NCBI RefSeq assembly: GCF_002770595.1
Contig: NZ_CP022986.1
Location: 4,278,001 to 4,342,000 of the forward strand
DNA length: 64,000 nt
Source: Chryseobacterium camelliae
GTDB taxonomy: Bacteria; Bacteroidota; Bacteroidia; Flavobacteriales; Weeksellaceae
Reading direction: 5' to 3'
The notes beneath the pieces were generated by a model. It was not told the DNA's origin. It saw only the letters and a program-made list of their open reading frames with translations, and made no database searches. Of this stretch, positions 47,208 to 56,373 are shown one piece after another. Position 1 is the stretch's first letter, and every line of letters begins with the position of its first letter. The position numbers and the translations under genes were made by a program.

Positions 47208-47616
47208 TAAATCTTTCCCACTTGATCAGCATATACTTATCAGCAAACTGCGTAATGATCAGTCCCGCATTGTGAAGGTTTTCTTCTTTGGAAATGTATT
47301 CTGTGAGCTCATTCTGTTTCAGGATTTTATAGACCGGATGGAATTCGGAATGAGGCGGCCTGGTGATATTGTATTTCCTGATCCAGGCACTGATCGTGAC
47401 ATGGGAAACCCCGAGGATGCGTTCTATTTCCCGGTAACTTAGGCCTTCCAGGTACAGTTGCAGTGCTTTGGTTACGTAGTAATCGTCAATCTGTTTTCCA
47501 AGCTTTCTGACCGTAAAATAATACCTGCAATTTTTGCAGTGGAACCGTTGTTTATCGTTGATAATACCGCTTTTTACGGTATTGCTGCTTTCACATTTCG
47601 GGCATTTATTTTCCAT
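47200..47616 (-). CDS. InsA/IS1-like zinc-ribbon and helix-turn-helix protein
   Basis: A 138-residue DNA-binding protein: a zinc ribbon with Cys5, Cys8, Cys27 and Cys30, then a helix-turn-helix (SYREIERILGVSHVTISAWI, residues about 60-79), and a C-terminal tail of about 55 residues with no transposase catalytic domain. The first 85 residues look like the InsA part of IS1-type elements. There is no InsB-like frame or terminal inverted repeat around it, so it is probably a domesticated regulator. It lies on the same strand as the carboxylate block and upstream of it. Confidence 0.75.
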   Translation of the reverse strand: MENKCPKCESSNTVKSGIINDKQRFHCKNCRYYFTVRKLGKQIDDYYVTKALQLYLEGLSYREIERILGVSHVTISAWIRKYNITRPPHSEFHPVYKILKQNELTEYISKEENLHNAGLIITQFADKYMLIKWERFKK

Positions 47617-47723
47617 AGCCTATACCTTTTTAGCAAATATATAATAATCTAGCAATATATTAATTTAGTGTAAAGATAAATTAACTTTTTAATAATATTT
47701 TAAGCTAAAAATTATCTTTATAA

Positions 47724-47756
47724 TTTGTTTTTTAAAGTAATTATATATTAAATTTG
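47724..47756 (+). promoter_or_regulatory. promoter of the arginine operon
   Basis: TTTG at 47724-47727 and TAAATTTG at 47749-47756 are 21 bases apart, an exact match to both consensus boxes within the accepted spacing. The first gene starts 22 bases downstream. Confidence 0.7.
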
Positions 47757-47777
47757 TCGGAAAATTCAGATAAATAA

Positions 47778-48374
47778 ATGGAAATAGAAATTTCCTCATG
47801 CAAGCATCTGGTGTATGTGTATGAAATACAGCAGGAAATGTATGATTCTGCGCAGCGGAGAGGGACAGGAATTGCTAAACGTTCCCTGGAATATTTGAGC
47901 AAGAAGATTTCGGAAGGCAATGCCGTGGTCGCTACCCGGAATGGGAAGTGGGCAGGATTCTGTTATATAGAAACCTGGTCCCACGGACAGTTTGTTGCCA
48001 ATTCCGGCCTGATTGTCTCTCCTGAGTTCAGGAACGGCGGTGTGGCGACCTTAATCAAGAGAAGGGTATTCAAGCTGTCCCGCGAAAAATATCCTGATGC
48101 AAAAATATTCGGGCTTACTACAGGGCTTGCCGTGATGAAGATCAACAGTGAGCTGGGCTATAAGCCGGTCATCTACTCTGAGCTGACCCAGGATGAAGAC
48201 TTCTGGAATGGTTGCAAAAGCTGTGTGAACTATGATATTTTAATGAAAAAGGAGCGTAAAAACTGCCTGTGTACAGCCATGTTGTTTGTTCCGGAAATAT
48301 ATACAAAGAAAGCTGCTGAAAAAATTCAGCCCAAAAACGAATATAATGAAGAAAAAAGTCGTCTTAGCATTTAG
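47778..48374 (+). CDS. GNAT-family N-acyltransferase at the head of the arg operon
   Basis: A 198-residue acyltransferase with the GNAT fold; VSPEFRNGGVATLIKRRVF (residues about 75-93) is the acyl-CoA-binding motif A. First in an operon otherwise devoted to arginine, it is the best candidate for the enzyme that acylates glutamate in step one, a role taken by ArgA elsewhere. Whether it uses acetyl- or succinyl-CoA is not shown; the ArgF' residue discussed below favours succinyl. Its 3' end overlaps the argG start by 29 bases. Confidence 0.8.
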   Translation: MEIEISSCKHLVYVYEIQQEMYDSAQRRGTGIAKRSLEYLSKKISEGNAVVATRNGKWAGFCYIETWSHGQFVANSGLIVSPEFRNGGVATLIKRRVFKLSREKYPDAKIFGLTTGLAVMKINSELGYKPVIYSELTQDEDFWNGCKSCVNYDILMKKERKNCLCTAMLFVPEIYTKKAAEKIQPKNEYNEEKSRLSI

Positions 48375-49542
48375 CGGAGGGTTAGATACCTCGTATTGCG
48401 CCAAATATCTCAGCGAAACTCTGGGGTATGATGTGTATGCCGTTACCGTGAATACCGGAGGTTTTTCCAGAGAAGAGGAAAAGGAACTGGAACAGAAAGC
48501 CCTTAATTTAGGGGTAAGGCAGTACAGGTGCATTGATGCTCAGGAGGATTACTATCATTCATGCGTAAAATACCTGATTTTCGGAAATGTTCTGAAAAAT
48601 AATACCTATCCGCTTTCCGTAAGTGCAGAACGGACCATCCAGGCACAGAAAATTGCGGAATATGCCATTGAAACCGGAGCTGATGCCATCGCTCACGGAA
48701 GCACTGGCGCCGGCAATGATCAGGTCCGCTTCGATCTGATCTTTCAGGTGATGTGTCCCGATGTGGAAATCATTACGCCGATCCGTGATATGGCCTTGTC
48801 CCGGGAAGAGGAAATTGAATTTTTGAAAGGACATGGTTATGAGACGGAATTTGCAAAAGCGCAGTACTCTGTCAACAAAGGGCTTTGGGGGACTTCTGTA
48901 GGCGGTAAGGAAACACTGACTTCCAGGAATTATCTTCCGGAAGAGGCTTTTCCTTCGCAAATTATCCGGACAGAACCTTCGGAAATGGACATTGAGTTTA
49001 AGAACGGAGAGATTACAGCGGTTAACGGGCAGGACTTCGAACATCCCGTATATGCGATCCAGGCCATCGAAAAACTGGCTTCGGCATATGGCATCGGAAG
49101 GGATATTCATGTAGGGGATACCATTGTCGGGATCAAAGGAAGGGTAGGCTTTGAAGCGGCTGCGGCTGCGGTTATTATTAAAGCACATCATTTATTGGAA
49201 AAGCATACGCTTTCCAAATACCAGCAGATGATGAAATCGCAATTGTCCGACTGGTATGGGAACTGGCTCCATGAGGCTCTTTTCCTGGATCCCGTGATGC
49301 GGAACATAGAATGTTTCCTGAAGGATTCCCAGAAAACAGTCAGCGGAAAAGTATTTGTAACGCTTTATCCATACCGCTTCATCCTGAACGGAATAGAGTC
49401 TGACCATGACCTGATGTCTGATCAGTTCGGAAGTTACGGAGAAGCTAACAGGGCGTGGACGGGCGATGATGTAAAAGGGTATACCAAAATACTCAGCAAT
49501 TCGCTGAACATCTATCATCAGATCAATAAGACGAATCACTGA
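48346..49542 (+). CDS. argG: argininosuccinate synthase
   Basis: A 398-residue ATP-dependent enzyme joining citrulline and aspartate. The start at 48346 (MKKKVVLAFSGGLDTSYC) is chosen because the SGGLDTS pyrophosphate loop begins at residue 10, as in the family; the upstream frame only overlaps the acyltransferase gene. AHGSTGAGNDQVRFD is the second conserved block. It overlaps the previous gene by 29 bases, so translation may be coupled. Confidence 0.96.
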   Translation: MKKKVVLAFSGGLDTSYCAKYLSETLGYDVYAVTVNTGGFSREEEKELEQKALNLGVRQYRCIDAQEDYYHSCVKYLIFGNVLKNNTYPLSVSAERTIQAQKIAEYAIETGADAIAHGSTGAGNDQVRFDLIFQVMCPDVEIITPIRDMALSREEEIEFLKGHGYETEFAKAQYSVNKGLWGTSVGGKETLTSRNYLPEEAFPSQIIRTEPSEMDIEFKNGEITAVNGQDFEHPVYAIQAIEKLASAYGIGRDIHVGDTIVGIKGRVGFEAAAAAVIIKAHHLLEKHTLSKYQQMMKSQLSDWYGNWLHEALFLDPVMRNIECFLKDSQKTVSGKVFVTLYPYRFILNGIESDHDLMSDQFGSYGEANRAWTGDDVKGYTKILSNSLNIYHQINKTNH

Positions 49543-49621
49543 TCAAAACATAGATGATGTTAAAAATTAAGTTTAAAAATACAGAATCAGATTCTGTATA
49601 TAAAATAGTCATTTTAAATAC

Positions 49622-50584
49622 ATGAAAACAGCAGGAATTATAGGTGCTAACGGCTATACGGGCAGTGAGCTGATCCGCCTTCTGGCTTTTCATCCGCAGG
49701 TGTCATTGCGTTTTTTATACAGCCGTTCCCATCCCGGAACCAGAATATCCGACTTTTACCCGGATCTTATTGAAGTTTGTGATATGGAGCTGACGGATAA
49801 GCCTGAGGAGGTGGATATCCTTTTTCTGTGCCTTCCGCATAAGGAAAGCAGGAACTGGCTCAGTCAGAACCCGGTGGGAGATGAAGTGCTGATTATAGAT
49901 TTGGGGAATGACTTCCGCCTCGATGCGAAATTCGGGGACAGAAATTTCATCTACGGATTACCGGAAATCAACAGAAAACATCTTGCAGGGGTTAAAAGCA
50001 TTGCCAATCCGGGGTGTTTTGCCACGGCGATCCAGCTCGCGCTGCTGCCACTGGCTGCAAAAGGATTGTTAAAAGAAGTATATACCACAGGAATTACCGG
50101 TTCTACAGGTGCAGGCCAGTCTTTACAGTCAACAACGCATTTTACCTGGAGGAATGATAATATTTCTGCTTACAAAACACTGACCCATCAGCATGTGGAT
50201 GAAATCGTACAGCAGCTGGACACAATTAATGACCAGAATGTACAGCTGAATTTCGTTCCGTGGAGGGGAGATTTTACCAGAGGCATTTTTACCAGTTCTA
50301 CCGTAAAAACGGAAGTAGAACGTCCCTATATCGAGCAGTTGTTTAAGGAGTTTTATGAAGGGGAACCTTTTGTGAAGGTGAGCGAAAAAGCAATTGATCT
50401 CAAGCAGGTTGTCAATACCAATCGCTGTGTGGTTCATATGGAAATGAGTGGAAATGTTTTGGTGGTCCACTCAGCGATTGACAATCTGCTGAAAGGCGCT
50501 TCGGGACAGGCGGTGCAGAATATGAACATTGCCATGGGCTGGGAAGAACACCTGGGACTGAACCTGAAAGCAGCAGTATTTTAG
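49622..50584 (+). CDS. argC: N-acyl-gamma-glutamyl-phosphate reductase
   Basis: A 320-residue NADPH-dependent reductase for the third step of arginine synthesis. GANGYTGSELIRLL is the nucleotide-binding loop and SIANPGCFATAIQ carries the catalytic Cys132; VPWRGDFTRGIF and the histidine block near 190 are also seen. It is somewhat shorter than ArgC of proteobacteria but complete. Confidence 0.95.
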   Translation: MKTAGIIGANGYTGSELIRLLAFHPQVSLRFLYSRSHPGTRISDFYPDLIEVCDMELTDKPEEVDILFLCLPHKESRNWLSQNPVGDEVLIIDLGNDFRLDAKFGDRNFIYGLPEINRKHLAGVKSIANPGCFATAIQLALLPLAAKGLLKEVYTTGITGSTGAGQSLQSTTHFTWRNDNISAYKTLTHQHVDEIVQQLDTINDQNVQLNFVPWRGDFTRGIFTSSTVKTEVERPYIEQLFKEFYEGEPFVKVSEKAIDLKQVVNTNRCVVHMEMSGNVLVVHSAIDNLLKGASGQAVQNMNIAMGWEEHLGLNLKAAVF

Positions 50585-50672
50585 GTGAATGTTCAATACC
50601 AAGGTGAATGGTCAGTAAGTCAATAGTGAATTGTATCATTCATCAATTATCAATCATCATTTATAACGAGAC

Positions 50673-51842
50673 ATGAATTTATTCAACGTATATCCATTAT
50701 TCAACATCAATCCTGTAAAAGCCCTGGGATCATTCCTCTGGGATGATCAAGGACAACAGTACCTTGATTTTTACGGAGGGCATGCTGTGATCTCCATCGG
50801 GCATAACCATCCGTATTATCAGAATGCACTAAAAGAACAATTGGGTAAAATTTCCTTTTACTCCAATTCGGTACAGAACGGACTCCAGAATGAACTGGCT
50901 GAAAAACTGGGCCGGATATCAGGTTATGGGGACTACGGCCTCTTTCTCTGCAATTCCGGTGCGGAAGCCAATGAAAATGCACTAAAGCTTGCTTCATTTC
51001 ACAATGGCAAAAGCAAAGTCCTGTATTTTTCAGGCTCTTTTCATGGAAGGACTTCAGCGGCGGTTTCCGTTACGGATAATCCTAAAATTGTTGCCCCGGT
51101 TAACTATGACGAAAGGTTTATCAGGTCTGAATGGAATAATATCGGGCAACTTGAAGAGATTTTTGAAAAAGAAGGCACTGAAATTTCATCCGTGATCATT
51201 GAAGGAATTCAGGGGGTAGGCGGAGTGATGATTCCTGATACCGCATTTTTAACCCGGATCAAAGAATTATGTGAACAAAATGATGCCGTATTGATTCTGG
51301 ATGAAGTACAGTCGGGCTATGGAAGGAGCGGGCATTTCTTCGCCCATCAGGAATACGGGATTCAGCCGGATCTGATCACAACAGCAAAAGGAATGGGCAA
51401 CGGTTTCCCGATCGGCGGTGTTCTGATCCACCCGAAATTCCGGGCTACCAATGGATTGCTGGGGACTACTTTCGGAGGAAACCACCTGGCCTGTGCGGCT
51501 GCCATTGCCGTCCTGGATGTGATGGAAGATGAAAGCCTGATGGAAAACGCACGCATTATGGGTAATTATATCGAAGAGGAAATCAGCATGTTACCGCATA
51601 TCCGTTCCATCAGGCGCAAAGGTCTTATGATCGGAATTGAACTCGACAGGGATTGCGCGGAAGTGAGGAGCAGGCTTTTGTATGACCATCATATTTTCAC
51701 AGGAAACTCCAATGATAAGGCAGTCTTAAGGATCCTTCCGGCACTCAATATCAAAAAGGAAGAAACGGATTTGTTTATCGGTGCTTTAAAAACCGTTTTG
51801 GAAGGTTTAGCCACAGAAGCCACAAAAGCATTGACGCATTAA
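50673..51842 (+). CDS. argD: N-acylornithine aminotransferase
   Basis: A 389-residue class III PLP aminotransferase. Blocks are NSGAEANENALKLA (phosphate binding), LILDEVQSGYGRSG and TTAKGMGNGFPIGG with the PLP lysine at 239. The operon context sets the role as N-acetyl/succinylornithine aminotransferase. An AT-rich 88-base spacer with repeat-like words lies between it and argC. Confidence 0.94.
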   Translation: MNLFNVYPLFNINPVKALGSFLWDDQGQQYLDFYGGHAVISIGHNHPYYQNALKEQLGKISFYSNSVQNGLQNELAEKLGRISGYGDYGLFLCNSGAEANENALKLASFHNGKSKVLYFSGSFHGRTSAAVSVTDNPKIVAPVNYDERFIRSEWNNIGQLEEIFEKEGTEISSVIIEGIQGVGGVMIPDTAFLTRIKELCEQNDAVLILDEVQSGYGRSGHFFAHQEYGIQPDLITTAKGMGNGFPIGGVLIHPKFRATNGLLGTTFGGNHLACAAAIAVLDVMEDESLMENARIMGNYIEEEISMLPHIRSIRRKGLMIGIELDRDCAEVRSRLLYDHHIFTGNSNDKAVLRILPALNIKKEETDLFIGALKTVLEGLATEATKALTH

Positions 51843-51997
51843 GAACCGTTTTAAATATCAGATTAAGAGTATGCCGTGCGGCCATCTGTATTATTTGTGG
51901 AAATAACTGAACCATAAAGTTACTACAGATTTAAGGCCTCACGAGGGCCTGTATTTAAATTAAAAACTGATAGCCAAAGCTCATAAAACCTATTACA

Positions 51998-52957
51998 ATG
52001 AAAAAATTCACGGCTGTAAGTGATGTTGACAACTTACAGGAAATTATACAAAAAGCGTTACAGATCAAAGAAAATCCCCTTTCGGAAACAGAAAAGGGAA
52101 AAGGCAAAACCATCGGGCTGGTATTTCTGAATTCCAGTTTAAGGACCCGCCTCAGCAGCCAGATTGCAGCGCAGAACCTGGGCCTGAATGTGCTGACTCT
52201 GAATGCCGCGCAGGAAGCCTGGAACCTGGAGTTTGCCGATGGAGCTGTTATGAACGGAGATACGGTGGAACACATCAAAGATGCCATTGAAGTACTGAAC
52301 CAGTACTGCGATATCATTGCCGTACGTTGTTTTGCCGGAATGAAAAGCAAGGAAGATGATGTTCATGAAAGTATTTTAAGCCAGTTTGAAAAACATGCTA
52401 AAGTTCCGGTCATTTCCCTGGAATCTGCCACAAGACATCCTTTACAGAGCCTGGCAGACTGCATCACGATTACAGAAAATTGGACAGAGAACCGAAAGCC
52501 GAAAGTCGTCCTTACCTGGGCGCCGCATATCAAACCTATTGCTCAGGCGGTCGGAAATTCATTTGCAGAATGGATGCAGGAAATGGATGTGGATTTTGTC
52601 ATCGCCAATCCGCAGGGCTATGATCTGGATAAGAATTTTACCAAAGACGTGAAAGTAATCAACAATCAGGAAGAAGCATTGAAAGATGCGGATTTTGTCT
52701 ATGTGAAAAACTGGTCGTCATTTGATGATTATGCAGCCATGCCTGAAGTAAAGGAGAACTGGATGCTGACCAATCAAAAGCTATCCGTTACCCATAATGC
52801 GAAGGTGATGCACTGCCTTCCGGTCCGCCGGAATGTGGAATTGAGCGATGAGGTGATGGACGGAGAGAATTCCATCATTTACCAGCAGGCCAAAAACCGG
52901 ATATTTTCAGCACAGGCTGTGTTTTCCGAAATTTTGGAAGGACTGGATTCCAAGTAG
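51998..52957 (+). CDS. argF': N-succinylornithine carbamoyltransferase
   Basis: A 319-residue transcarbamylase that makes N-acylcitrulline from N-acylornithine and carbamoyl phosphate. LNSSLRTRLSSQ is the carbamoyl phosphate loop and MHCLPVRRNVELSD is the C-terminal catalytic block. It clearly belongs to the N-acylornithine group (ATRHPLQSLAD; LTWAPHIKP) rather than to ordinary ArgF. Residue 90 in NGDTVEH is Val; this aligns with Pro90 of the Bacteroides fragilis succinyl enzyme and Glu92 of the Xanthomonas acetyl enzyme, and changing that Glu to Val is reported to switch the latter to succinylornithine. So succinylornithine is the likely substrate. Confidence 0.88.
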   Translation: MKKFTAVSDVDNLQEIIQKALQIKENPLSETEKGKGKTIGLVFLNSSLRTRLSSQIAAQNLGLNVLTLNAAQEAWNLEFADGAVMNGDTVEHIKDAIEVLNQYCDIIAVRCFAGMKSKEDDVHESILSQFEKHAKVPVISLESATRHPLQSLADCITITENWTENRKPKVVLTWAPHIKPIAQAVGNSFAEWMQEMDVDFVIANPQGYDLDKNFTKDVKVINNQEEALKDADFVYVKNWSSFDDYAAMPEVKENWMLTNQKLSVTHNAKVMHCLPVRRNVELSDEVMDGENSIIYQQAKNRIFSAQAVFSEILEGLDSK

Positions 52958-52988
52958 CATCTTTATAGATGACTTGAACTGAAGTGAT

Positions 52989-53017
52989 CCTTGTCAAGGT
53001 TCTGAACCTTGACAAGG
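52989..53017. repeat. REP-like palindrome between argF' and argB
   Basis: Two perfect 14-base inverted arms, CCTTGTCAAGGTTC and GAACCTTGACAAGG, with one base between. There is no T-run, so it is unlikely to be a terminator inside the operon; it looks like a repetitive extragenic palindrome. Confidence 0.75.
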
Positions 53018-53045
53018 GTAGTAAGAGATATATAAAGCATCAATA

Positions 53046-53840
53046 ATGAAAGAAAAATTATACATTATCAAAATAGGCGGCGCGCTCATTGACGATGAAG
53101 AGCTGCTGGAACAATTCCTTGAGCAGTTTTCCGGAATCGAGGAAAAAAAAATCCTGGTTCACGGAGGCGGAAAGCTGGCCAATACATTAGCGGAAAAGCT
53201 GGGTATAGAACAGAAAATGGTCAATGGCAGGAGGATTACCGATAAAGATACGCTGGATATTGTTGCTATGGTGTATGCAGGAAGCATCAATAAAAATATT
53301 GTCGCGAAGCTTCAGCAAAAAAAATGCAAGGCAATAGGTTTTTCAGGGGCGGATGCAAATCTGATTAAAGCCAAAAAAAGAGCGCACGCAGAAATTGATT
53401 ACGGATTTGTGGGCGATATTACCGAAAAAAGCGTCAACAGGAAAATAATCTCAAAATTGCTTAAGCTTGAGCTGGTTCCGGTATTTTCGGCTATCACCCA
53501 TGATAAAAAAGGCCATCTTTTCAATACCAATGCGGATACTATTGCCTCAGTGCTTGCCCAGGCCTTGTCCGTGAAATATGATGTGGAGCTGTTGTACTGC
53601 TTTGATAAGGAGGGCGTTTTGGAAGATGTCAATAATCCTGAGTCCGTTATAAAGAATATATCTGAAGAGGAATTTTCCGCACTTAAAAATGAAGGGAAGC
53701 TGCATAAAGGAATTCTGCCTAAGCTGGAAAATGCCCTTGGAGCAGTGAAGAATAATGTGACGAAAGTATTCCTGATTAAAGAAACCGAACTTAAAAACCA
53801 TATAGAAACCCATCATGCAGGAACTGAAATCTGTTTATAG
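53046..53840 (+). CDS. argB: N-acylglutamate kinase
   Basis: A 264-residue amino acid kinase for the second step of arginine synthesis. IIKIGGALIDD binds ATP phosphates, VHGGGKLANTLAEKLG binds the acylglutamate, and FNTNADTIASVLAQAL and CFDKEGVLEDV lie in the C-terminal lobe. Its end overlaps the argE start by 26 bases. Confidence 0.94.
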   Translation: MKEKLYIIKIGGALIDDEELLEQFLEQFSGIEEKKILVHGGGKLANTLAEKLGIEQKMVNGRRITDKDTLDIVAMVYAGSINKNIVAKLQQKKCKAIGFSGADANLIKAKKRAHAEIDYGFVGDITEKSVNRKIISKLLKLELVPVFSAITHDKKGHLFNTNADTIASVLAQALSVKYDVELLYCFDKEGVLEDVNNPESVIKNISEEEFSALKNEGKLHKGILPKLENALGAVKNNVTKVFLIKETELKNHIETHHAGTEICL

Positions 53841-54939
53841 TAAAGAAGAATTGCTGAATAACGCTGTTGAATTATTGAAAAAACTGATCGAGATCCCATC
53901 CTTCAGTAAAGATGAATTCAACACCTCTGTAGAGATTGAAGGTTTTTTTGCAAGGCACCATATCCCCACCAAACGTTTTAAAAACAATATCTGGGCCGTC
54001 AACAAAAATTTTGATGTTTTCAAACCCTCTATACTGCTGAATACCCATCATGATACGGTAAAGCCTAACAAGGCGTATACGATGGATCCTTTTGTACCGG
54101 TAGAGAAAGACGGTAAACTGTTCGGGCTCGGAAGCAATGATGCCGGAGCTTCCCTGGTTTCTATGGCGCAGGTTTTCCTGCATTTTTATGAGCAGGAAAA
54201 CCTTGCATACAATCTGGTCATTGCCCTTACCGCTGAAGAAGAGATTTCAGGTTTTGACGGAATAGAAGCGCTGTATCCGCAACTCCCGAATGTTGAGCTG
54301 GCCATTGTAGGAGAGCCAACACAGATGAACCTTGCGATTGCTGAAAAAGGACTCCTGGTGATTGACGGTGAAATGAAAGGAACGGCTTCTCACGCTGCGC
54401 ATCCCAATCCGGATAACTCAATCGTAAAATGCATGAAAGATCTTCAGCAGATCCTGGATTTCAGGTTTCCGAAGGTGTCTGAATATCTGGGAGAAGTGAA
54501 AATCACCCTGTCCGGAATTCATGCCGGGGTGCAGCACAATGTGGTTCCGGAATCCTGTTCGTTTACGCTTGATGTAAGGGTGACGGACGAATATTCCAAC
54601 CGGGAAGCATTCGAGATCATCCAGTCACGGATGGAATCGGCTTTAACGGCCCGGTCTTTCAGGCTTAATTCGTCAAAGATCTCCATGGACCATCCTTTTG
54701 TGCAGGCAGGACTGGAAATCGGGAGGACTACTTATGGTTCGCCTACATCATCCGACCAGGCGATCATTCCCTGTACCTCGGTGAAGCTAGGGCCCGGAGA
54801 CAGCACCCGATCCCATACTGCGGATGAATTTGTTTTCATCGATGAAATTGCAGAAGGGATCGATATTTACATCAGGATTTTGGAAAAGGTTTTGTACAGC
54901 ACAGAGCAAAAACTACCAGAGCCGCAAACCGGTATCTGA
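53815..54939 (+). CDS. argE: M20-family N-acylornithine/N-acylcitrulline deacylase
   Basis: A 374-residue zinc amidohydrolase. LLNTHHDTVKP and FGLGSNDAGASL give the first metal ligands, ALTAEEEISGFDG the catalytic glutamate pair and a C-terminal His in RSHTADEFV the last ligand. In pathways that carbamoylate N-acylornithine the natural substrate is N-acylcitrulline, freeing citrulline for ArgG. The overlap of 26 bases with argB suggests coupled translation. Confidence 0.9.
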   Translation: MQELKSVYSKEELLNNAVELLKKLIEIPSFSKDEFNTSVEIEGFFARHHIPTKRFKNNIWAVNKNFDVFKPSILLNTHHDTVKPNKAYTMDPFVPVEKDGKLFGLGSNDAGASLVSMAQVFLHFYEQENLAYNLVIALTAEEEISGFDGIEALYPQLPNVELAIVGEPTQMNLAIAEKGLLVIDGEMKGTASHAAHPNPDNSIVKCMKDLQQILDFRFPKVSEYLGEVKITLSGIHAGVQHNVVPESCSFTLDVRVTDEYSNREAFEIIQSRMESALTARSFRLNSSKISMDHPFVQAGLEIGRTTYGSPTSSDQAIIPCTSVKLGPGDSTRSHTADEFVFIDEIAEGIDIYIRILEKVLYSTEQKLPEPQTGI

Positions 54940-54970
54940 GTTCCGGAATCAACCCCTAAATTAAAAGAAT

Positions 54971-56275
54971 ATGAAAAAAATATGGCAGAAAGACGATGCG
55001 GCCACCAATAAGCTCGTCAGTACATTTACAGTAGGCAAAGACCTTGAATTTGATGAGCGGCTGGCTAAATATGATGTTAAAGGTTCTATGGCCCACTGCA
55101 CCATGCTGGCTGAAGTCGGCATCATTTCTCAGGAAGAATCCCAGCAGATGCTTGCCGTGCTGGAAGAGGTTTTACGGGATATCGAATCCGGTACATTTGA
55201 GATAGATCCCCGTGCAGAAGACATCCACTCTCAGATTGAATCTGTTTTGATTGAAAGATTAGGTGATACAGGAAAAAAAATCCATACGGCAAGATCACGG
55301 AATGACCAGGTTTTGCTGGATATAAAGCTCTATGTACTGGATGAAATCCGCGAGATTGCGGCGTTGACCGATGAGTTTTTTCAGTTGCTGATTAGGCTGG
55401 CGGAACAGCATAAAAATGTGTTGCTACCGGGGTATACCCACCTGCAGATCGCGATGCCTTCCTCTTTCGGGCTTTGGTTCGGGGCGTATGCTGAGGCTCT
55501 GCTGGATGATGCTGAACTGCTGTTTTCGGTAAAAAATATCATCAGCAAAAATCCTTTGGGATCCGCAGCAGGGTACGGTTCCTCATTCCCGATTGACCGG
55601 GAGAGTACAACCTATCATCTGGGGTTTCAGTCCATGAATTATAATTCTGTCTACGCTCAGATGACCCGAGGTAAAACTGAGAAATTACTGGCTATGGCTA
55701 TGGCTGCAATAGCAGGGACGCTGGGGAAATTTGCCTACGACGTATGTTTATATTTAAGCCAGAATTTTGATTTCATCAGTTTTCCGAAAGAGTTCACCAC
55801 CGGAAGCAGTATTATGCCGCATAAGAAAAACCCGGACATCTTTGAACTTGTCCGCGCACGGTGCAACAGGATCCAGTCCCTCCCGAATGAGTTCATCCTG
55901 CTGACGAATAACCTACCTTCAGGATACCATCGAGATATGCAGCTGACCAAAGAGATCCTTTTCCCGGCCATTGACTCCTTGAAAGAATGTCTGGAAATCC
56001 TCAATTATACATTGCCGAATATCCAGGTGAAAGACGGGATCCTGGAGGATGAAAAGTACAAATACCTGTTCAGTGTGGAAAAGATCAATGAAGAGGTGAA
56101 GAACGGAAGTTCGTTCCGGGATGCCTATGTTAAGGTCGGACAGGAAATTGAAAATAATGCATTTGATTTTGAGGCACGGGAACTGCACCATACCCATCAG
56201 GGAAGCATAGGGAACCTGTGCCTGGATAAAATTGAATACCAGTTTAATAAAGTGAAGAATAAATTGCTGGGATGA
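54971..56275 (+). CDS. argH: argininosuccinate lyase
   Basis: A 434-residue enzyme of the fumarase/aspartase superfamily that splits argininosuccinate to arginine and fumarate. DIHSQIESVLIERLG and TARSRNDQVLLDIKLY are near the N-terminus, and TGSSIMPHKKNPDIFELVRA is the superfamily signature. It is last in the operon; no strong terminator was found in the 98 bases before the convergent lrp gene. Confidence 0.95.
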   Translation: MKKIWQKDDAATNKLVSTFTVGKDLEFDERLAKYDVKGSMAHCTMLAEVGIISQEESQQMLAVLEEVLRDIESGTFEIDPRAEDIHSQIESVLIERLGDTGKKIHTARSRNDQVLLDIKLYVLDEIREIAALTDEFFQLLIRLAEQHKNVLLPGYTHLQIAMPSSFGLWFGAYAEALLDDAELLFSVKNIISKNPLGSAAGYGSSFPIDRESTTYHLGFQSMNYNSVYAQMTRGKTEKLLAMAMAAIAGTLGKFAYDVCLYLSQNFDFISFPKEFTTGSSIMPHKKNPDIFELVRARCNRIQSLPNEFILLTNNLPSGYHRDMQLTKEILFPAIDSLKECLEILNYTLPNIQVKDGILEDEKYKYLFSVEKINEEVKNGSSFRDAYVKVGQEIENNAFDFEARELHHTHQGSIGNLCLDKIEYQFNKVKNKLLG

Positions 56276-56373
56276 TGATCAGGAATTGTATCATATAATA
56301 GGTTATTAATCCAAATGAAGCCCTACATGGTTTTTCAGCAGCATGTAACCCCTATATGCACTGGATTGTACAA

